Part shown: positions 52,001 through 62,799 of the stretch, piece after piece
Position numbering within the stretch: position 1 is the first letter of the stretch
Layout of the letters: each line of letters opens with the position of its first letter
Origin: Struthio camelus
Taxonomy: Eukaryota; Chordata; Aves; Struthioniformes; Struthionidae
Assembly: GCF_040807025.1 (NCBI RefSeq)
Contig: NC_090945.1
Location: 39,301,088 to 39,365,087 of the forward strand
Direction: 5' to 3'
Length of the DNA: 64,000 nt
Position numbers and translations under genes: made by a program
The notes under the pieces: generated by a model
The model's database searches: none
The model's input: the letters and a program-made list of their open reading frames with translations, nothing else
Told to the model about the DNA's origin: nothing

Positions 52001-55000
52001 GTTATTTATACTGATACTGTTTGTCTGCTCCCTTCCATGGTTGGTCCACTTTTAGTGACCTAAGTCTTTGCCAGATTTCAAACATTTTAGGGATGCAGTT
52101 CTATCTTTGCCTCGGTATATTGTTGTCTTGTTTTCGTGTTTTGTTTTTTAATGGCCCAAATCTTTTTCAGATCGGACCTTGGGTAAACTGAAGTTTAATC
52201 AATGTTAAATTTTTTCAAACTTCTCTTCTAATTTCTTTTCTTTTTTTTTTTTTGGCGGGGGGAGGCGGCAGGAGGGAAGCTCTAGTGGACTCAGAGGTTC
52301 CAAGCAGAAAGTTGAATATCTGTAGTTTACATTTTACTTTCAAAGCGAAGATGACTGGGGAGTAGGTGCACAAAAGTGTGTCTTAAGAGTTGCATGTGTC
52401 GATGGTTTAGAAGGATGCCTGTTCTCCCTGCTACCTTGCAGTGTGGCTGCACTGCCTGGATTGCACTGAGTAATCTGTCTTGATAGAAGTGATTTAAGTT
52501 TTGGTAAGTGATTCAAATAAGCTGCGTTCAGCTTGCTAGCAAGGCACCCGATGGTATTGCCTGAAGAAAAGACAGACAGTAGGGCCAAAGCGCACAAGCA
52601 TGGCACTAAGAGGTTAACAGCTCCTTAATTCTAGCGTTGTTCAGTCACTGATCTTGCTGTGTAACATTGGGTGAATCACCTTCCTTCCTCTGTCTGTCTC
52701 CTCATCTGTAAAAGTGCGGTAATTACATATGTTAGTTTATTAGCTTACAATGATATTTGAAGCTGAGAATTGAGAGTTATTTTTGGGGTATTGCTTTCTT
52801 TTGTTTCACGTTTTAAAATGATGAGTGTTGCATACTTTCTGCCGGTGTCTTTTCTCCCTCCTATTCGCCTCAAAAAATCTGGAATCATCTAGAATCACCA
52901 GCTTCTTACAAATCAGTTCTCCCTATTCACAGGTTTCTTTTTTTCTCCTCATCTGTTTAGTGGTTTAAATAGTTTTAAACACCAGGCTAATGAAGTATGG
53001 TCTTTTGTGATTCGTGGTGGGCTTTTCTAGGTGTTCCCCAGCTACCATAGTTTCCAAGTTTTGTATACAATCAGTGTTAAAGTTGCTGATCTCTAGTAAC
53101 AGAGCTTGTGTCTTAATCCTTTTTTTTTAAATAATGGAATTATGTTTGAAGCTTCCTCATGTTAAGGAATCTGTCCAAACTCCCATGAACTTTTACAAAT
53201 GTCAGTTATAAGAGTTCACTGGTTTCTTTACTTACTTCCTTTAAAACTTTGTGGATTTATGTTATCCAAACTGTGTTCCTCTAACCTTTGCTAATAACCA
53301 GTTTGGTTGTATGTTCAGCACATTGTTCTGCTAGCACCCACGGATAATTAATTTCAGGGATGAACTGAGCTTAAGTAACATACAAAGGACCTGAAGGCCA
53401 TTGACTTTAATGGGAATGGTGATCTTCAGCACCTTTTATTATCAGGTCCTTTTTAGAACAGTTTAGATTTTGTGAGGGGCTCTATCTGCTTAGCTCCCCT
53501 TTTTCTGTCAGCTGCTCCTTTTCTGTTCCTGGGAAACTTTATTTGGACAAATCTCCAACTTCTTGTGAGACGGGAGTGAGTCAGGCAGCCTCTTTAAGAG
53601 AATATTAAGGCTTTGCTTTGATTTTCAGGTTTCGTTTTTATCGTTACATTTGCTGAAAGAAATTCTCTGGAGATGAAAGAAAAGCCTTTCAACCTGGAAA
53701 GCAGCTATTTAGATCTGCTCTACATAGTCCTGAAAATGCTGTCCTGCTGCTGTAACAGTGGCAGCGTACCTTTCACTATGAGCTGTTTGGTGACTTTCTG
53801 TATGTTAATCTTGTGAAGATGTGGGGAGGGGGAATATTTTCATTTATGAAGACCTCTGTAATTTGCTGCTTTACTGCCTTTTCTCTTTGCTGTGCCTGAT
53901 TTTTCTGTCTTTCTGTGTTGTATTACTGTTCTGATCTAGAGATCTTAATTTCTTCTATCTTCCTGTTTTCTTATTATGATTTGTTGTGTATATAATTTAA
54001 CACAAACATGCGAAATTGTCCTTAATAGCTGTGATTATTCCTGTTTCCTACTTCTCTTGGTTTCTGAGATCTCTGGCACAGACTGTTTTTACCTCTTTGA
54101 CTTTCTTACAAATCCAGATGTTACCTTCATTCTGTGTCTGCTGCTATAGTTTGACTAGGATGACACTACTTAGTTTGACTTTTTCTCAATCTTTTCTCTG
54201 GCCAGAACTAGCAATCATGCTTTTCTTCTGAATTTGCCTCCTCAGTTATAGTTCCTCTAATTCTTTCTACCTCTCCTACTGCTACGGTTTCTGTTAGTGT
54301 CCTAACTGGTGTTTCTCCTCCATTGCTTTCTCCTCTCCCGTCCCTTTACTGTTGATGTTTGATGTTATATCTGCACTCCTTTGCCAGGCAATAAAATGCA
54401 TCCCCGTGTTATCTTGGTTAGCGGTTTATTCAGTGCTTTTTCTTGTGTACATGCTGTGAAATGCTGATATGCTGTTAATCGTTCTTTTCCCGCTCCCTAT
54501 TTTTAAGTTGTATATTTTTTGTTTTTTTTTTTTGGTTTTTTAATATTCCAGGCATAACATAGGCTTTCCCATTGTAGAATGTACCTCTGAAGGAGACTTC
54601 GTTATTTCCAAACCGCCGGACACGGGGGGGCTAATCTCTTTTGGCACTGTGGCCGAACAATTGGTGTATGAAGTGGGCAACCCTCGGCGTTATCTCTTAC
54701 CAGATGTCACGTGTGACTTTTCTGAAGTTTCCATCACTGAAATTCCAGGTTAGTTCTATAACATGTTAAGAGATCTAGGTCAGTGAACTGGGTTATCAAA
54801 CTAAAACAGTTACTTTGGTTTCCATTTTTTTTCCTCTGCGTATTTGTACTGTGATAATATTCTGAACTCCATAACATCAGAAATACTTTGCTTCAATAAT
54901 AAGTTAGGCTAAAATTGTACAGTAAAACTTCTGCTCATTCCACATAATCGGCAGTCCAATAAGGCCAGCTTGTTACTCTAGTTCTTTTTTAAAAAAAAAA

Positions 55001-58000
55001 AAAAAAAGCCGGTTGGGGGGGGGGGGAGAACCCTAACCTTGCTATGAACTTTTAGCTTGCAAATGACCCGATATGACATGTTTGAACTTAAAATGAACTT
55101 TCACATGAACTTTTAGTTAGTCCTCTTAGAAATATAGCAGATGGAAAATAGGCAGATTTCTTAAATATTTTTAGTTTGAAGTGCTTTGACACGTACTCTG
55201 GTTAGATCAGGGCAAGCTATCTGCTTTTGTTGTTTACATTGCTGGTTTTATTATCCTGCTGGATTAGTTGCAGTGCTGCAACTGAGAGGTGCTTCTGTTT
55301 TCTTTTTGTCAATGAATGCCATGTATTTTGTTTTGTGAGGTTTTTGCTAGTGTTTCTCCATCACCTGGCATATAAAGCTCCTCCAGATCTGTACTCTGAC
55401 TGCAGAGATACTGTTCGGTATTGACAGAGTGGGTTAACCTCATGTCAGCCTGTGGAGAGAGCGAGAATGTTATTTTTGAGTGACGTGTAAAAATTCTGCT
55501 AGTCCCTTTCAATTGTTAGATGTGTGCTGAAGGAATTTCTGTTTTCATCTCCTCAGAATATTTATATAAAGCTTTAAATTGTTTGCTAAATATTTTAAAG
55601 CACAGGTTAGCTACAGGTGAGCTACAGGGTAATTCTGTCTGTGTTTGATAGACACATAAATGAGGTGCTGGTCCTGCACTGCTAGTTTTCAAGGGACTGT
55701 GCCTGTTGATTTTCAGCAGCACAAGGTCAGACCTGATGACATGGGAGCATTTTCTCCAGTTTCTTATTGTCATTAGCACACCTGCCACAGAGCACAACGT
55801 TTGCCCTGGAACATATGTTCAGGCTGTTTGTTTCTGTTAGCAACAAGAAAACTACAGTTAAATTACTTTTTCACTTGCCAAGCTCCCAGCAAATAAGCTC
55901 TCGCTGTTTTCTTGTCTTTCTCCTGTTCTGTTTATGTGCCAAGTGAAGGACTTCAGTCTGCTCCAGCCAACTACAGTAAATTGAATGCTATATGTGACTG
56001 CAATAACTGGCTGTTAAATGGGAGATAATTATTGAGTCCAAAGTCCTAAGGTTACTTTCTGTGTTAAGTATTTTAAGTGCATGAATAAACATTTCAAGGA
56101 TGATATTAAAATGTTCACTGAAGTCATAAATTTAGTCACCAATTTGCTGTCTGTGTTTTCCCAAGGCATGAAGGGCTGAGTAGTAAATGTTTTTTCTTCT
56201 GTGGCAGTACAGGTATCAATGTTTCTTTTTTTTAAGTATAGTTGTTTGATATGTATCACAAGCAAATGTCTCTGAAGTTATCCTGAAGAACTTTAAGTAT
56301 TGATTTTTAACTATTTTAGGTATTGAAGGTGGGGCAGTGAAAGTTCATGGAGCAAAAGGATCACCTCCTTCAACATTTTATAAGGTATTATCTCCTTCTA
56401 TGGAGCGTAAGGTATTTTTGACTTCAACCTGGCATTTTTTTTAGATAACACTAAGTATCTTCTGTCAAAAACCACCACCATATTAAAATCTTTATTTTTC
56501 TTCCCCCAGGAGTAAAGAAAAGAAAAAAAAACTACCTCATATATTGAAAATGTTCATTTATATAACAGGCTAATCCAGAAATCTTCAGAAAAGGCTCAGG
56601 TGGTTCTATAATTTTCCAAAAAAAAAAAAAAGTCTGTCACCCCACTGTCATTTTTACAATATTTGTTCATATTTATACTGGCATGCCAATCTTGTATTTC
56701 ATTATGAAGTGTATCTGCCAGCTGTTTCTCAAAAGTTAAGTACTGAGTAACTACATCTGTCAAGAGAGCAATTATATAGTCTCTTGAAATATGCTACTGA
56801 AAGAAACTTGCACTTCTGGTAAAAGTGCAAAGTTTCATTTGACATTATTCTTCCCTTGGTCTCCCTTCCCTGAGCAGATGCAAGTGTAATACAATTCTGG
56901 TGAAGTACTGGTAGGGCTGGATCATTTTCCTGTTTAAACTAATGGGAAAACTAACTTTTACAGAAACAAGGTTAAGGCCAGAAATTGACTGTTTAGTGTG
57001 GCCATATCAAACGTGAGTTAACCTAAGTACTGGATCGCGCAGATCTGCTTAGACTTCTATTTGTTCGATAAAACGTGTGCCTAAGCATAAATTTAATTCA
57101 TACTGCATTTTAAACATATTTTAAACAGTTTTTAAACCGGTTTTATATGAGATAGTTTCACAGGTTTTCCAAAATATATTTCAAAATTAAATATCATCAT
57201 CATTAAGGAAGGTTTGGTTTTGGCAGGTTGTAACGTCCATTTAGAAGACAGAACTCTCTAAAGGCTCCATAATTGGAGCATGCTGCCAAAGGCTTTTTAG
57301 CATTGAGCAGTATACTGCAATTCACTTTCTCAGGTACTCAGTCATCAAGGTTTTCACTTCTTTTCATTTTCTAGTAATCACCTTTATGAAAACGGGCTTT
57401 GATATTTTAAAAGTACCGTAGCAGCATAATTGGATCATGAATTTTTCTAAACTTTCACCCAATTTAATAAAACATTGGCTTTTTTTGATTAACACCCTCC
57501 AGTTTCAGTACAATGTTGTCTTGTCAGGCTTTTGTATATTTTGTTTTAATTATTAGATCAAGAATGCTCATTACAAATTTCCCTCCTGGGTGACCTGTGT
57601 CTGTAAATAAATGTATTTTTTCAAATCTGAAAATAAGCTGTAGTTGTGTTTGAATTTAAAAAAAAAAAAATCCCTTAAAATATAAACACATTTCTGAAAT
57701 ATATTTAATTTTAAAAATAAAATTTAAACCAGTGATGATATCACTGACAGAAGTCAATTTAGCAGTAATTCCTAAAAAATGACAGTGAAGAGCACATGTT
57801 TTTACATAACATAAAATCCTTTTATCTAAATGATAGCTACCCTAGTGCTTCCTATTACTCCTGTATTGAATAGTGAAATTTTGATATTGGCAAATACAGA
57901 CAGCAGTGCATGTGTGAAGCAAGAAATATTTACTCTTTCTTGATCTGAGCGTGCAGTTCAGAGCAAAACTTACTTGGTTCTGCTCAGTGTCCTCCAGTAA

Positions 58001-61000
58001 TTTTTGTCTTCAGCAGCCTTGTGCACCTGCAGTTACTGTTCTTGACTTTGCATTTGCATGCTTTTGTACCGCTAAAGGAAATAATGAAAATAACTAAGGT
58101 TAATAAGAGATCAAGTGAACCATTTCAAAGTGGAAGTGGTTATATTTAGTTGTTTGTGCTTGTAGCTGTCCAGATTGAGACTTTCAGTTAATGAACCATG
58201 AAATGGAAGCAAGTAAATAGAATGAGATTTTTGTATTATTATTATTATTCATCAATGCAGTTCTTTCTTTTACATAGCAGTAAAACAGTAAGAAGTCTCT
58301 CAAGGAGGTGATATGAATATATGTTCTGGCTTTTTTTTGAATATATCTTATGTTTAATATTTGAAACAGTGTAATAATGTTCTAACATGCGAAAGTTAAG
58401 AGTTCCTGTGAAATATTTTCATTTTTTGAGACTCTTTGTTTAATTGTCTGTCAGTGTCAAATGGATGGATTTTGGCAAAGCACGTCTACTTGAGAAGTCA
58501 TTTTTAGGACGTGAACTTTAGTGTGGTCGACTTGGCTAAAAAGTGACTTAATGGGCATTATAACAAGCTAGAAATACTTAAAGGGTGTGTTTACATCCTT
58601 CAGTAATTTTGCAGTAAGCCTAGAGGAGAATCATGTAGTTGATGCATCAAAGTTGAAATGGAGTTAGTGGGAACAGTGGTAAGAGAAAGTGAGATATAAA
58701 GTAAAATTGGAGGGAAATAAAGATCAATACCTTACCTGTGAAATAGCTTTCCAAAAGAAATAGCTGCAGCCCTGTTACTTGGGACATTTAAAAGTAGACT
58801 GGATAAAGTGCTGGAAAACTTACTGTAGGAAGCACACTTCTGTGTGTAGACAGTTATACCGTATATCTTAGCAGATCCTTCCCTCTGTTTTTCCTGTTAG
58901 GTAACAAATCTTATCTTGACCATACTCATCATACTTAATTTAGATAAATTTATTAAAGCCCCTCTACCATTTATGGCCACGCATTATGATCATTACTTTT
59001 ATTGTATTAGAGCTCTGTTGAACAGTTGTAACATTGGAAGTGTAGTAAAATGATTATTTAAATGTTTGCAACATATGCTGTGTTCTTTTTAACACACGCG
59101 CACGGACACTCGCACACGTGCGCGCACACACCCACACACTACCTGCCCCCCCCGCCCCCAGCATTTACTGCAACACTCCAGGAAAATTTATTTCTAGTTT
59201 ATTTCTTGTTGATAGTTTATGCAGCTTTTCAACATCATAATGTATCCTATGTTCCAAAGTGGATATGTACAAGAGAATTTTTTTTTTTTAAATCACAGTG
59301 AGAAGCAGTTCTGAGTTTTACAGTTTTGCAGATTTGAAACTTCCTCCAGTACAATTTTGCATTTTAAATAATGGAATAAGTTTTCTTGATGCCATGGTGA
59401 TGATGACGACTTCCCGTTATTCCACTTCTTACTAGTTATGAAGAATGATTGTCAAAGAGATTTATAGTACATCAATACTGAATCCCATGTAATTGTATGC
59501 TCCCTTTATCATTAGGTAAGTGCCACTTACCTTGATGGTTTCAGAGCTACTGCTGTCTGCCCAGTGGGAGGGCCAAAGGCTGTACAAAAAGGAAAACACA
59601 CGGCGGAAAGTATTCTGAAACGGTTAGTATTTGAGATTTGGAACAGTTTGTTGTTTTGTTTTTAGGGTCAAAATCAAAACAGAACGGTGAACTGTGCATA
59701 TGATAGCAACCATATCCAACTAGAAGGAATCCTGGAAGATCATCATCTTCCAGTTGGAAGGACATTTCAAGATATGAGTAGTCTCCTTAGGAAACCTGCC
59801 TTCAGGGTATAACTACATTTGACAGAGGGGAAAGAGGTCTCAAATGTTGTTGAAAATAGACAGCTAGATAGCAGAGAGGGACCCATATTAATGAGGGAAA
59901 AGCTGCAAGTCAGACTAACGTTTTTTTAGATGTCAGAGAGAAATTCAAATAAAAACAGGTTTCATTGATTCCCACAGAACTTTTTTCTTTTTAATCAAGA
60001 GTCTTAGTGCTGTGACATGTAGGCAGTTTACCCAGATCGTGTTTTAAGTGTTTAAAGTTTAATTTGCAACCTTGAGACAGAAATTATTTTGTCTGCCAGA
60101 ACAATTTTCTACTTGTAAGGCAGCCTAGTACACCTGTAGTCATGTTTTCATGTCAGTGTATGTGGGGGATGAGGGATTCCTTTTAAAAATGTAACTCCAT
60201 ATCCTCAGAAAAGTCTTGGAACATTTACTCCAGTAGCACCCAATCTTTCTAGCTGTTAGCTATTTACTTCCTTTGCATGATGTTACACATATGATCTCTC
60301 TCCCATCATACGATAGACCTGTGGAGCAAGTATGCTAGGACAGTTGCCTGTCAGAAATGCATGATTTCATGTGGTCCTACAGCGTAACATATTGTTCCTC
60401 ATATATTAATAAAGAAAAAAATCCTTCAAGATCTGTTAAATACAAAGACTCAAGGGCTCAGGAAATCCCTGAAAAACACTTTTTTTGTTGTTTTTTTGAA
60501 AGCTAGGCAAGTATTCTGGAAAAGAATGGTGTATTTACTTTTCTTAAATTTTGCTTTCATTTACTCTTGGCCACTATTTCAGACTGGACTACATGAATCT
60601 TCTGTCTGACTGAGAAAGTTTGTGGCACTGCTGCTGCTGCCACTACCACCGATAAATTAATTCGGCCTGCTTACTGGGCTGTCCTGAGTAATCCTCAGAA
60701 TAGGGCTGGTGGGAGATAGCCAAAGGCTGGTTAACTGGCTTGATGAGTTGCATCTAGCCTGAGAGTCATGCCTCAAGCAGCTGTTGCTAGTTCTGTGCAT
60801 TAAAATTGACAATATAGAGCATCGCCCTATAGTATAGAGAACAGTGTAATATGAGGAATTGTTTATGCAGCATGTCCAAAAGATGTGTGTATACGAACCT
60901 AGGTACAGAACAACAGTTAAGGCGTTTCTGATCCCTGTCAGAGAACGCTCTACCAGGAAATGCTTCCTTTTAGGGAACACTAACTTCAGTCTTTCCACCA

Positions 61001-62787
61001 ATTTCTATTGCAAGAGAATGTCATAAGGACAGTTAGGATCTTTCAGGTAGCCAGCTTCTAGTATTTTATAAATTAAATTCCTCCCAGTCATCTAATGACA
61101 AGAAGTATAGATTTCAGCATAGAGACTTAAGCTGCTTCAGTTGTACAACTTAATTTAATAGGCAGCCTAAGGTATTAAGCAGTTTTAGCAGCTTTTAATA
61201 TGGCTACTGCTTTCACTTCTTTCTTGCATGCTTCCTCTCCTTTACTCATTTATTAATTTTAAATGCAGGAAAGATTTGGCAGAATACGTGTGAAATGTGT
61301 TTCAGGTAGTCTTCAGTGTCTCTGTTGCATTACAAAGGCACGTGAATGGGCTAAAAATTACCTACAGAATGTATTTTGAATTCTGATGTCTCTAGCTAAC
61401 TATTTTTAGGTAAATAACTTAGCAAAAATTAGTTGCAAACATAGTTTGCAAATTTAAGTGCCTTAAATCAGGTATTTGTCTTTCTGTGGTCATCAAAATA
61501 AAAATGGCCCCGTTCTATGCTACACTGACCACTTTCGTCTCTATACAACAATTAGAAAGTTGCATTTGATATTTAAGTCTCATTTACTCTTTTACTTCTC
61601 AGTTACCGCAGTTAATACTGACAATGATGGCATACTAACAGAGTCTTCAAAATGTTTCACTGATCCAAAATATTTTTCTGATTCTAGCTTAATTCCCATG
61701 TTTCAGCTGATAAAATCTTTTCAACAACTGGAAGGATGCCAGACAAAGGGTTATTGGGGAAACCAGTTTAGGTGCTTAATGGTTTCAGAGTTTGACGGTT
61801 TTAAACTACACTAGTAATTGTCAGCTTGTTCAGTGTTTGAGCATTGTGCTATATTTTAAGAGTTGTTGCAAATGCTCTATTTAATCCAAATTTAATATTT
61901 GACAAAACCCAGTATTTATTAATTGGTGGCTCTCTTGAAGCTGACCTGGATGGAAAAAAATGAGAAAATAGCAATGTGTTTTTATGCTATCTAAAAAGAA
62001 AGTCCATACCCATTGTTAAGCATAATAGGACAGACTTGGCATTCTTGACACAATGTGCTTTTGTTGGAAATACTCTTAGAAAAAGGGTTTGACGGCTTTC
62101 ACAGTACCAGATTAGAAATGCATGGATAATGAAGAAAAGTTCTGTTTAAAAATTTCATCTACTTTTTGGCCTTTGAGTTGTATATTCATTACTCCCAAAA
62201 AAGTACCTTTAAAGTTTGAATAAAAGTTCCTTCTTCAGTTAAATTTTTCTTCCTTGGTGCCTGTGATGTAGTGATATAGTTTCATGTGTTTATTGGTTGT
62301 TCATAATGTCTTACAGGAGAAACAAAGACAGGAACTGAATTTCCAGTACGAAAACCAGGAAGATTGTATATATTGTAACTATATTTTGAACTGTCTTTGT
62401 CTTAAAGACGAAAGTAAAAGATCTGGAATCCATGTATTTGCCTATCATCTTTCAAATAATTTGAGTAAAGAAAAGATTCAAATTGAAACCCAGGAATAAA
62501 TTCAGAGGTGTAATTTCTTGACAGCATCACTCGATTTGTAGTATTCAAATGTACTTGGCTAGTGAAAAGTAGTGATATTCAGTCTACATCACAGAGCTAA
62601 CTGCTGTGGATCACATAAGGCTATTTCAGAGAATCATTTTGAGGCAGTGCACTAATAAAACATCATTTGTTGCAGGACTCGTCTTATTTTCAGTCAGCTT
62701 GGGTATGAAGATTACAGTGCAGTTAACGTACAGGTTTTAGGGTCTGAAGATGCATATGGACCTCATGCTAGAAGAACTATAGATGGT
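33917..62787 (+). CDS. AtuA/DUF1446 family protein, first 12 exons (3' end outside window)
   Basis: Exons: 33917-34082, 34345-34445, 34924-34993, 35918-36048, 38566-38654, 41214-41313, 42653-42696, 43911-43988, 54552-54748, 56320-56384, 59516-59622 and 62676-62787. They give 420 codons in one frame with GT/AG signals throughout. The start has a strong Kozak context (GCCACCATGA). Residues 1-40 are rich in Arg and Ala with almost no acidic residue, suggesting a mitochondrial presequence. The rest follows the DUF1446 order: VRIGCASGFWGD, LDFLVFDYLSE, VISNAGGINPLACAAAL, VAGDDLM, NVYLGARPISRALDLGADIV, VTGRCVDSGIVLGPLIHSFG, LAGHLIECGAQCTGG, FVISKPPDTGGLISF and VAEQLVYEVGNPRRYLLPDV. Bacterial AtuA belongs to citronellol/geraniol breakdown but its reaction is not settled, so no substrate is assigned. 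The gene is divergent from FGG. The family C-terminal part is expected right of the window. Confidence 0.9.
34185..34214. repeat. GCC trinucleotide repeat in intron 1
   Basis: Ten perfect GCC units in the first intron of the AtuA-family gene. Confidence 0.95.
34345..34445 (+). CDS. AtuA-family exon 2
   Basis: VPQLLYGGKLDFLVFDYLSE then ITMSLLTAAKAGSP. Donor GTAAGT at 34446. Confidence 0.9.
34924..34993 (+). CDS. AtuA-family exon 3
   Basis: ALGYAPDFVSAAVAPYIKDL then HRK. Acceptor TTTCAG, donor GTACGC at 34994. Confidence 0.9.
35918..36048 (+). CDS. AtuA-family exon 4
   Basis: GVRVISNAGGINPLACAAAL, then KIAVVAGDDLMSE. NAGGINP and the VAGDD turn are hallmark positions of the family. Confidence 0.92.
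37430..38260. repeat. Unclassified repeat-like block with TG/CA tracts
   Basis: In intron 4 of the AtuA-family gene. It starts with alternating TG, TA and CA tracts (37551-37695), followed by CT-rich, GC-richer sequence with recurring CCAGTTGCCT pieces, unlike the flanks. It could be an old LTR or satellite-like insertion; no boundaries were found. Confidence 0.35.
38566..38654 (+). CDS. AtuA-family exon 5
   Basis: KENLKGAGITDLESGKQFPE then SVHSMNVYLG. Donor GTGAGT at 38655. Confidence 0.9.
40835..40940 (+). repeat. MIR-like SINE relic
   Basis: GGTTTAGAAGCCAGGAGACG, TTCTGGGCAAAG, then ACTAACCTTCTGTGTAAACT and TGAGCAGTTCACC follow the MIR order. Confidence 0.6.
41214..41313 (+). CDS. AtuA-family exon 6
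   Basis: ARPISRALDLGADIVVTGRC then VDSGIVLGPLIHS, the best-conserved stretch. Donor GTAAGT at 41314. Confidence 0.93.
42653..42696 (+). CDS. AtuA-family exon 7
   Basis: FGWNRDEFDLLAAG in a 44-base exon. Acceptor TTCTAG, donor GTAAAT at 42697. In the family the FGW motif directly follows LIH. Confidence 0.9.
43911..43988 (+). CDS. AtuA-family exon 8
   Basis: SLAGHLIECGAQCTGGIFTD then WHAVPD. Donor GTAGGT at 43989; a 10.6 kb intron follows. Confidence 0.92.
48495..48600 (+). repeat. Possible MIR-like relic
   Basis: AGCATTGTGGCTAAAATACT, TTGCCCAGGGAGTTGAGAAA and CTTGGCTCTGAGCTC resemble the 5' part of amniote MIR-type SINEs, strongly diverged. Confidence 0.4.
51522..51561. repeat. CT tract joined to C17 run
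   Basis: CTCTCCCTCTCTCTCTCT followed by 17 C in a row (51545-51561). Confidence 0.95.
52640..52730 (+). repeat. MIR-like SINE relic
   Basis: CTTGCTGTGTAACATTGGGT, GAATCACCTTCC and TCTCCTCATCTGTAAAAGTG are the MIR core and tail in order. Confidence 0.75.
54552..54748 (+). CDS. AtuA-family exon 9
   Basis: WHNIGFPIVECTSEGDFVIS, KPPDTGGLISFGTVAEQLVY and EVGNPRRYLLPDVTCDFSEV. KPPDTGG is a family signature. Confidence 0.93.
56320..56384 (+). CDS. AtuA-family exon 10
   Basis: GIEGGAVKVHGAKGSPPSTF then YK. Donor GTATTA at 56385. Confidence 0.88.
58700..58845 (+). repeat. CR1-like LINE fragment
   Basis: AATAGCTTTCCAAAAGAAAT, then TTGGGACATTTAAAAGTAGA and CTGGATAAAGTGCTGGAAAA match the 3' UTR pattern of amniote CR1 in sense orientation. 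Confidence 0.65.
59090..59160. repeat. CA/CG-rich alternating tract and C run
   Basis: ACACGCGCACGGACACTCGC, CACACGTGCGCGCACACACC and a run of Cs, in intron 10. Confidence 0.85.
59516..59622 (+). CDS. AtuA-family exon 11
   Basis: VSATYLDGFRATAVCPVGGP then KAVQKGKHTAESILKR. Donor GTTAGT at 59623. Confidence 0.88.
62676..62787 (+). CDS. AtuA-family exon 12
   Basis: TRLIFSQLGYEDYSAVNVQV then LGSEDAYGPHARRTIDG. Donor GTAAGT at 62788, phase 0. Confidence 0.88.
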
Positions 62788-62799
62788 GTAAGTATTCAG

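Larger units (their letters stand above)
44000..54540 (+). other. Intron 8 of the AtuA-family gene
   Basis: A 10.6 kb intron, by far the longest of the gene. It holds MIR-like relics (48495-48600, 52640-52730), a CT tract with C17 (51522-51561) and AT-rich sequence. No exon or separate gene could be supported on either strand. Confidence 0.7.
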
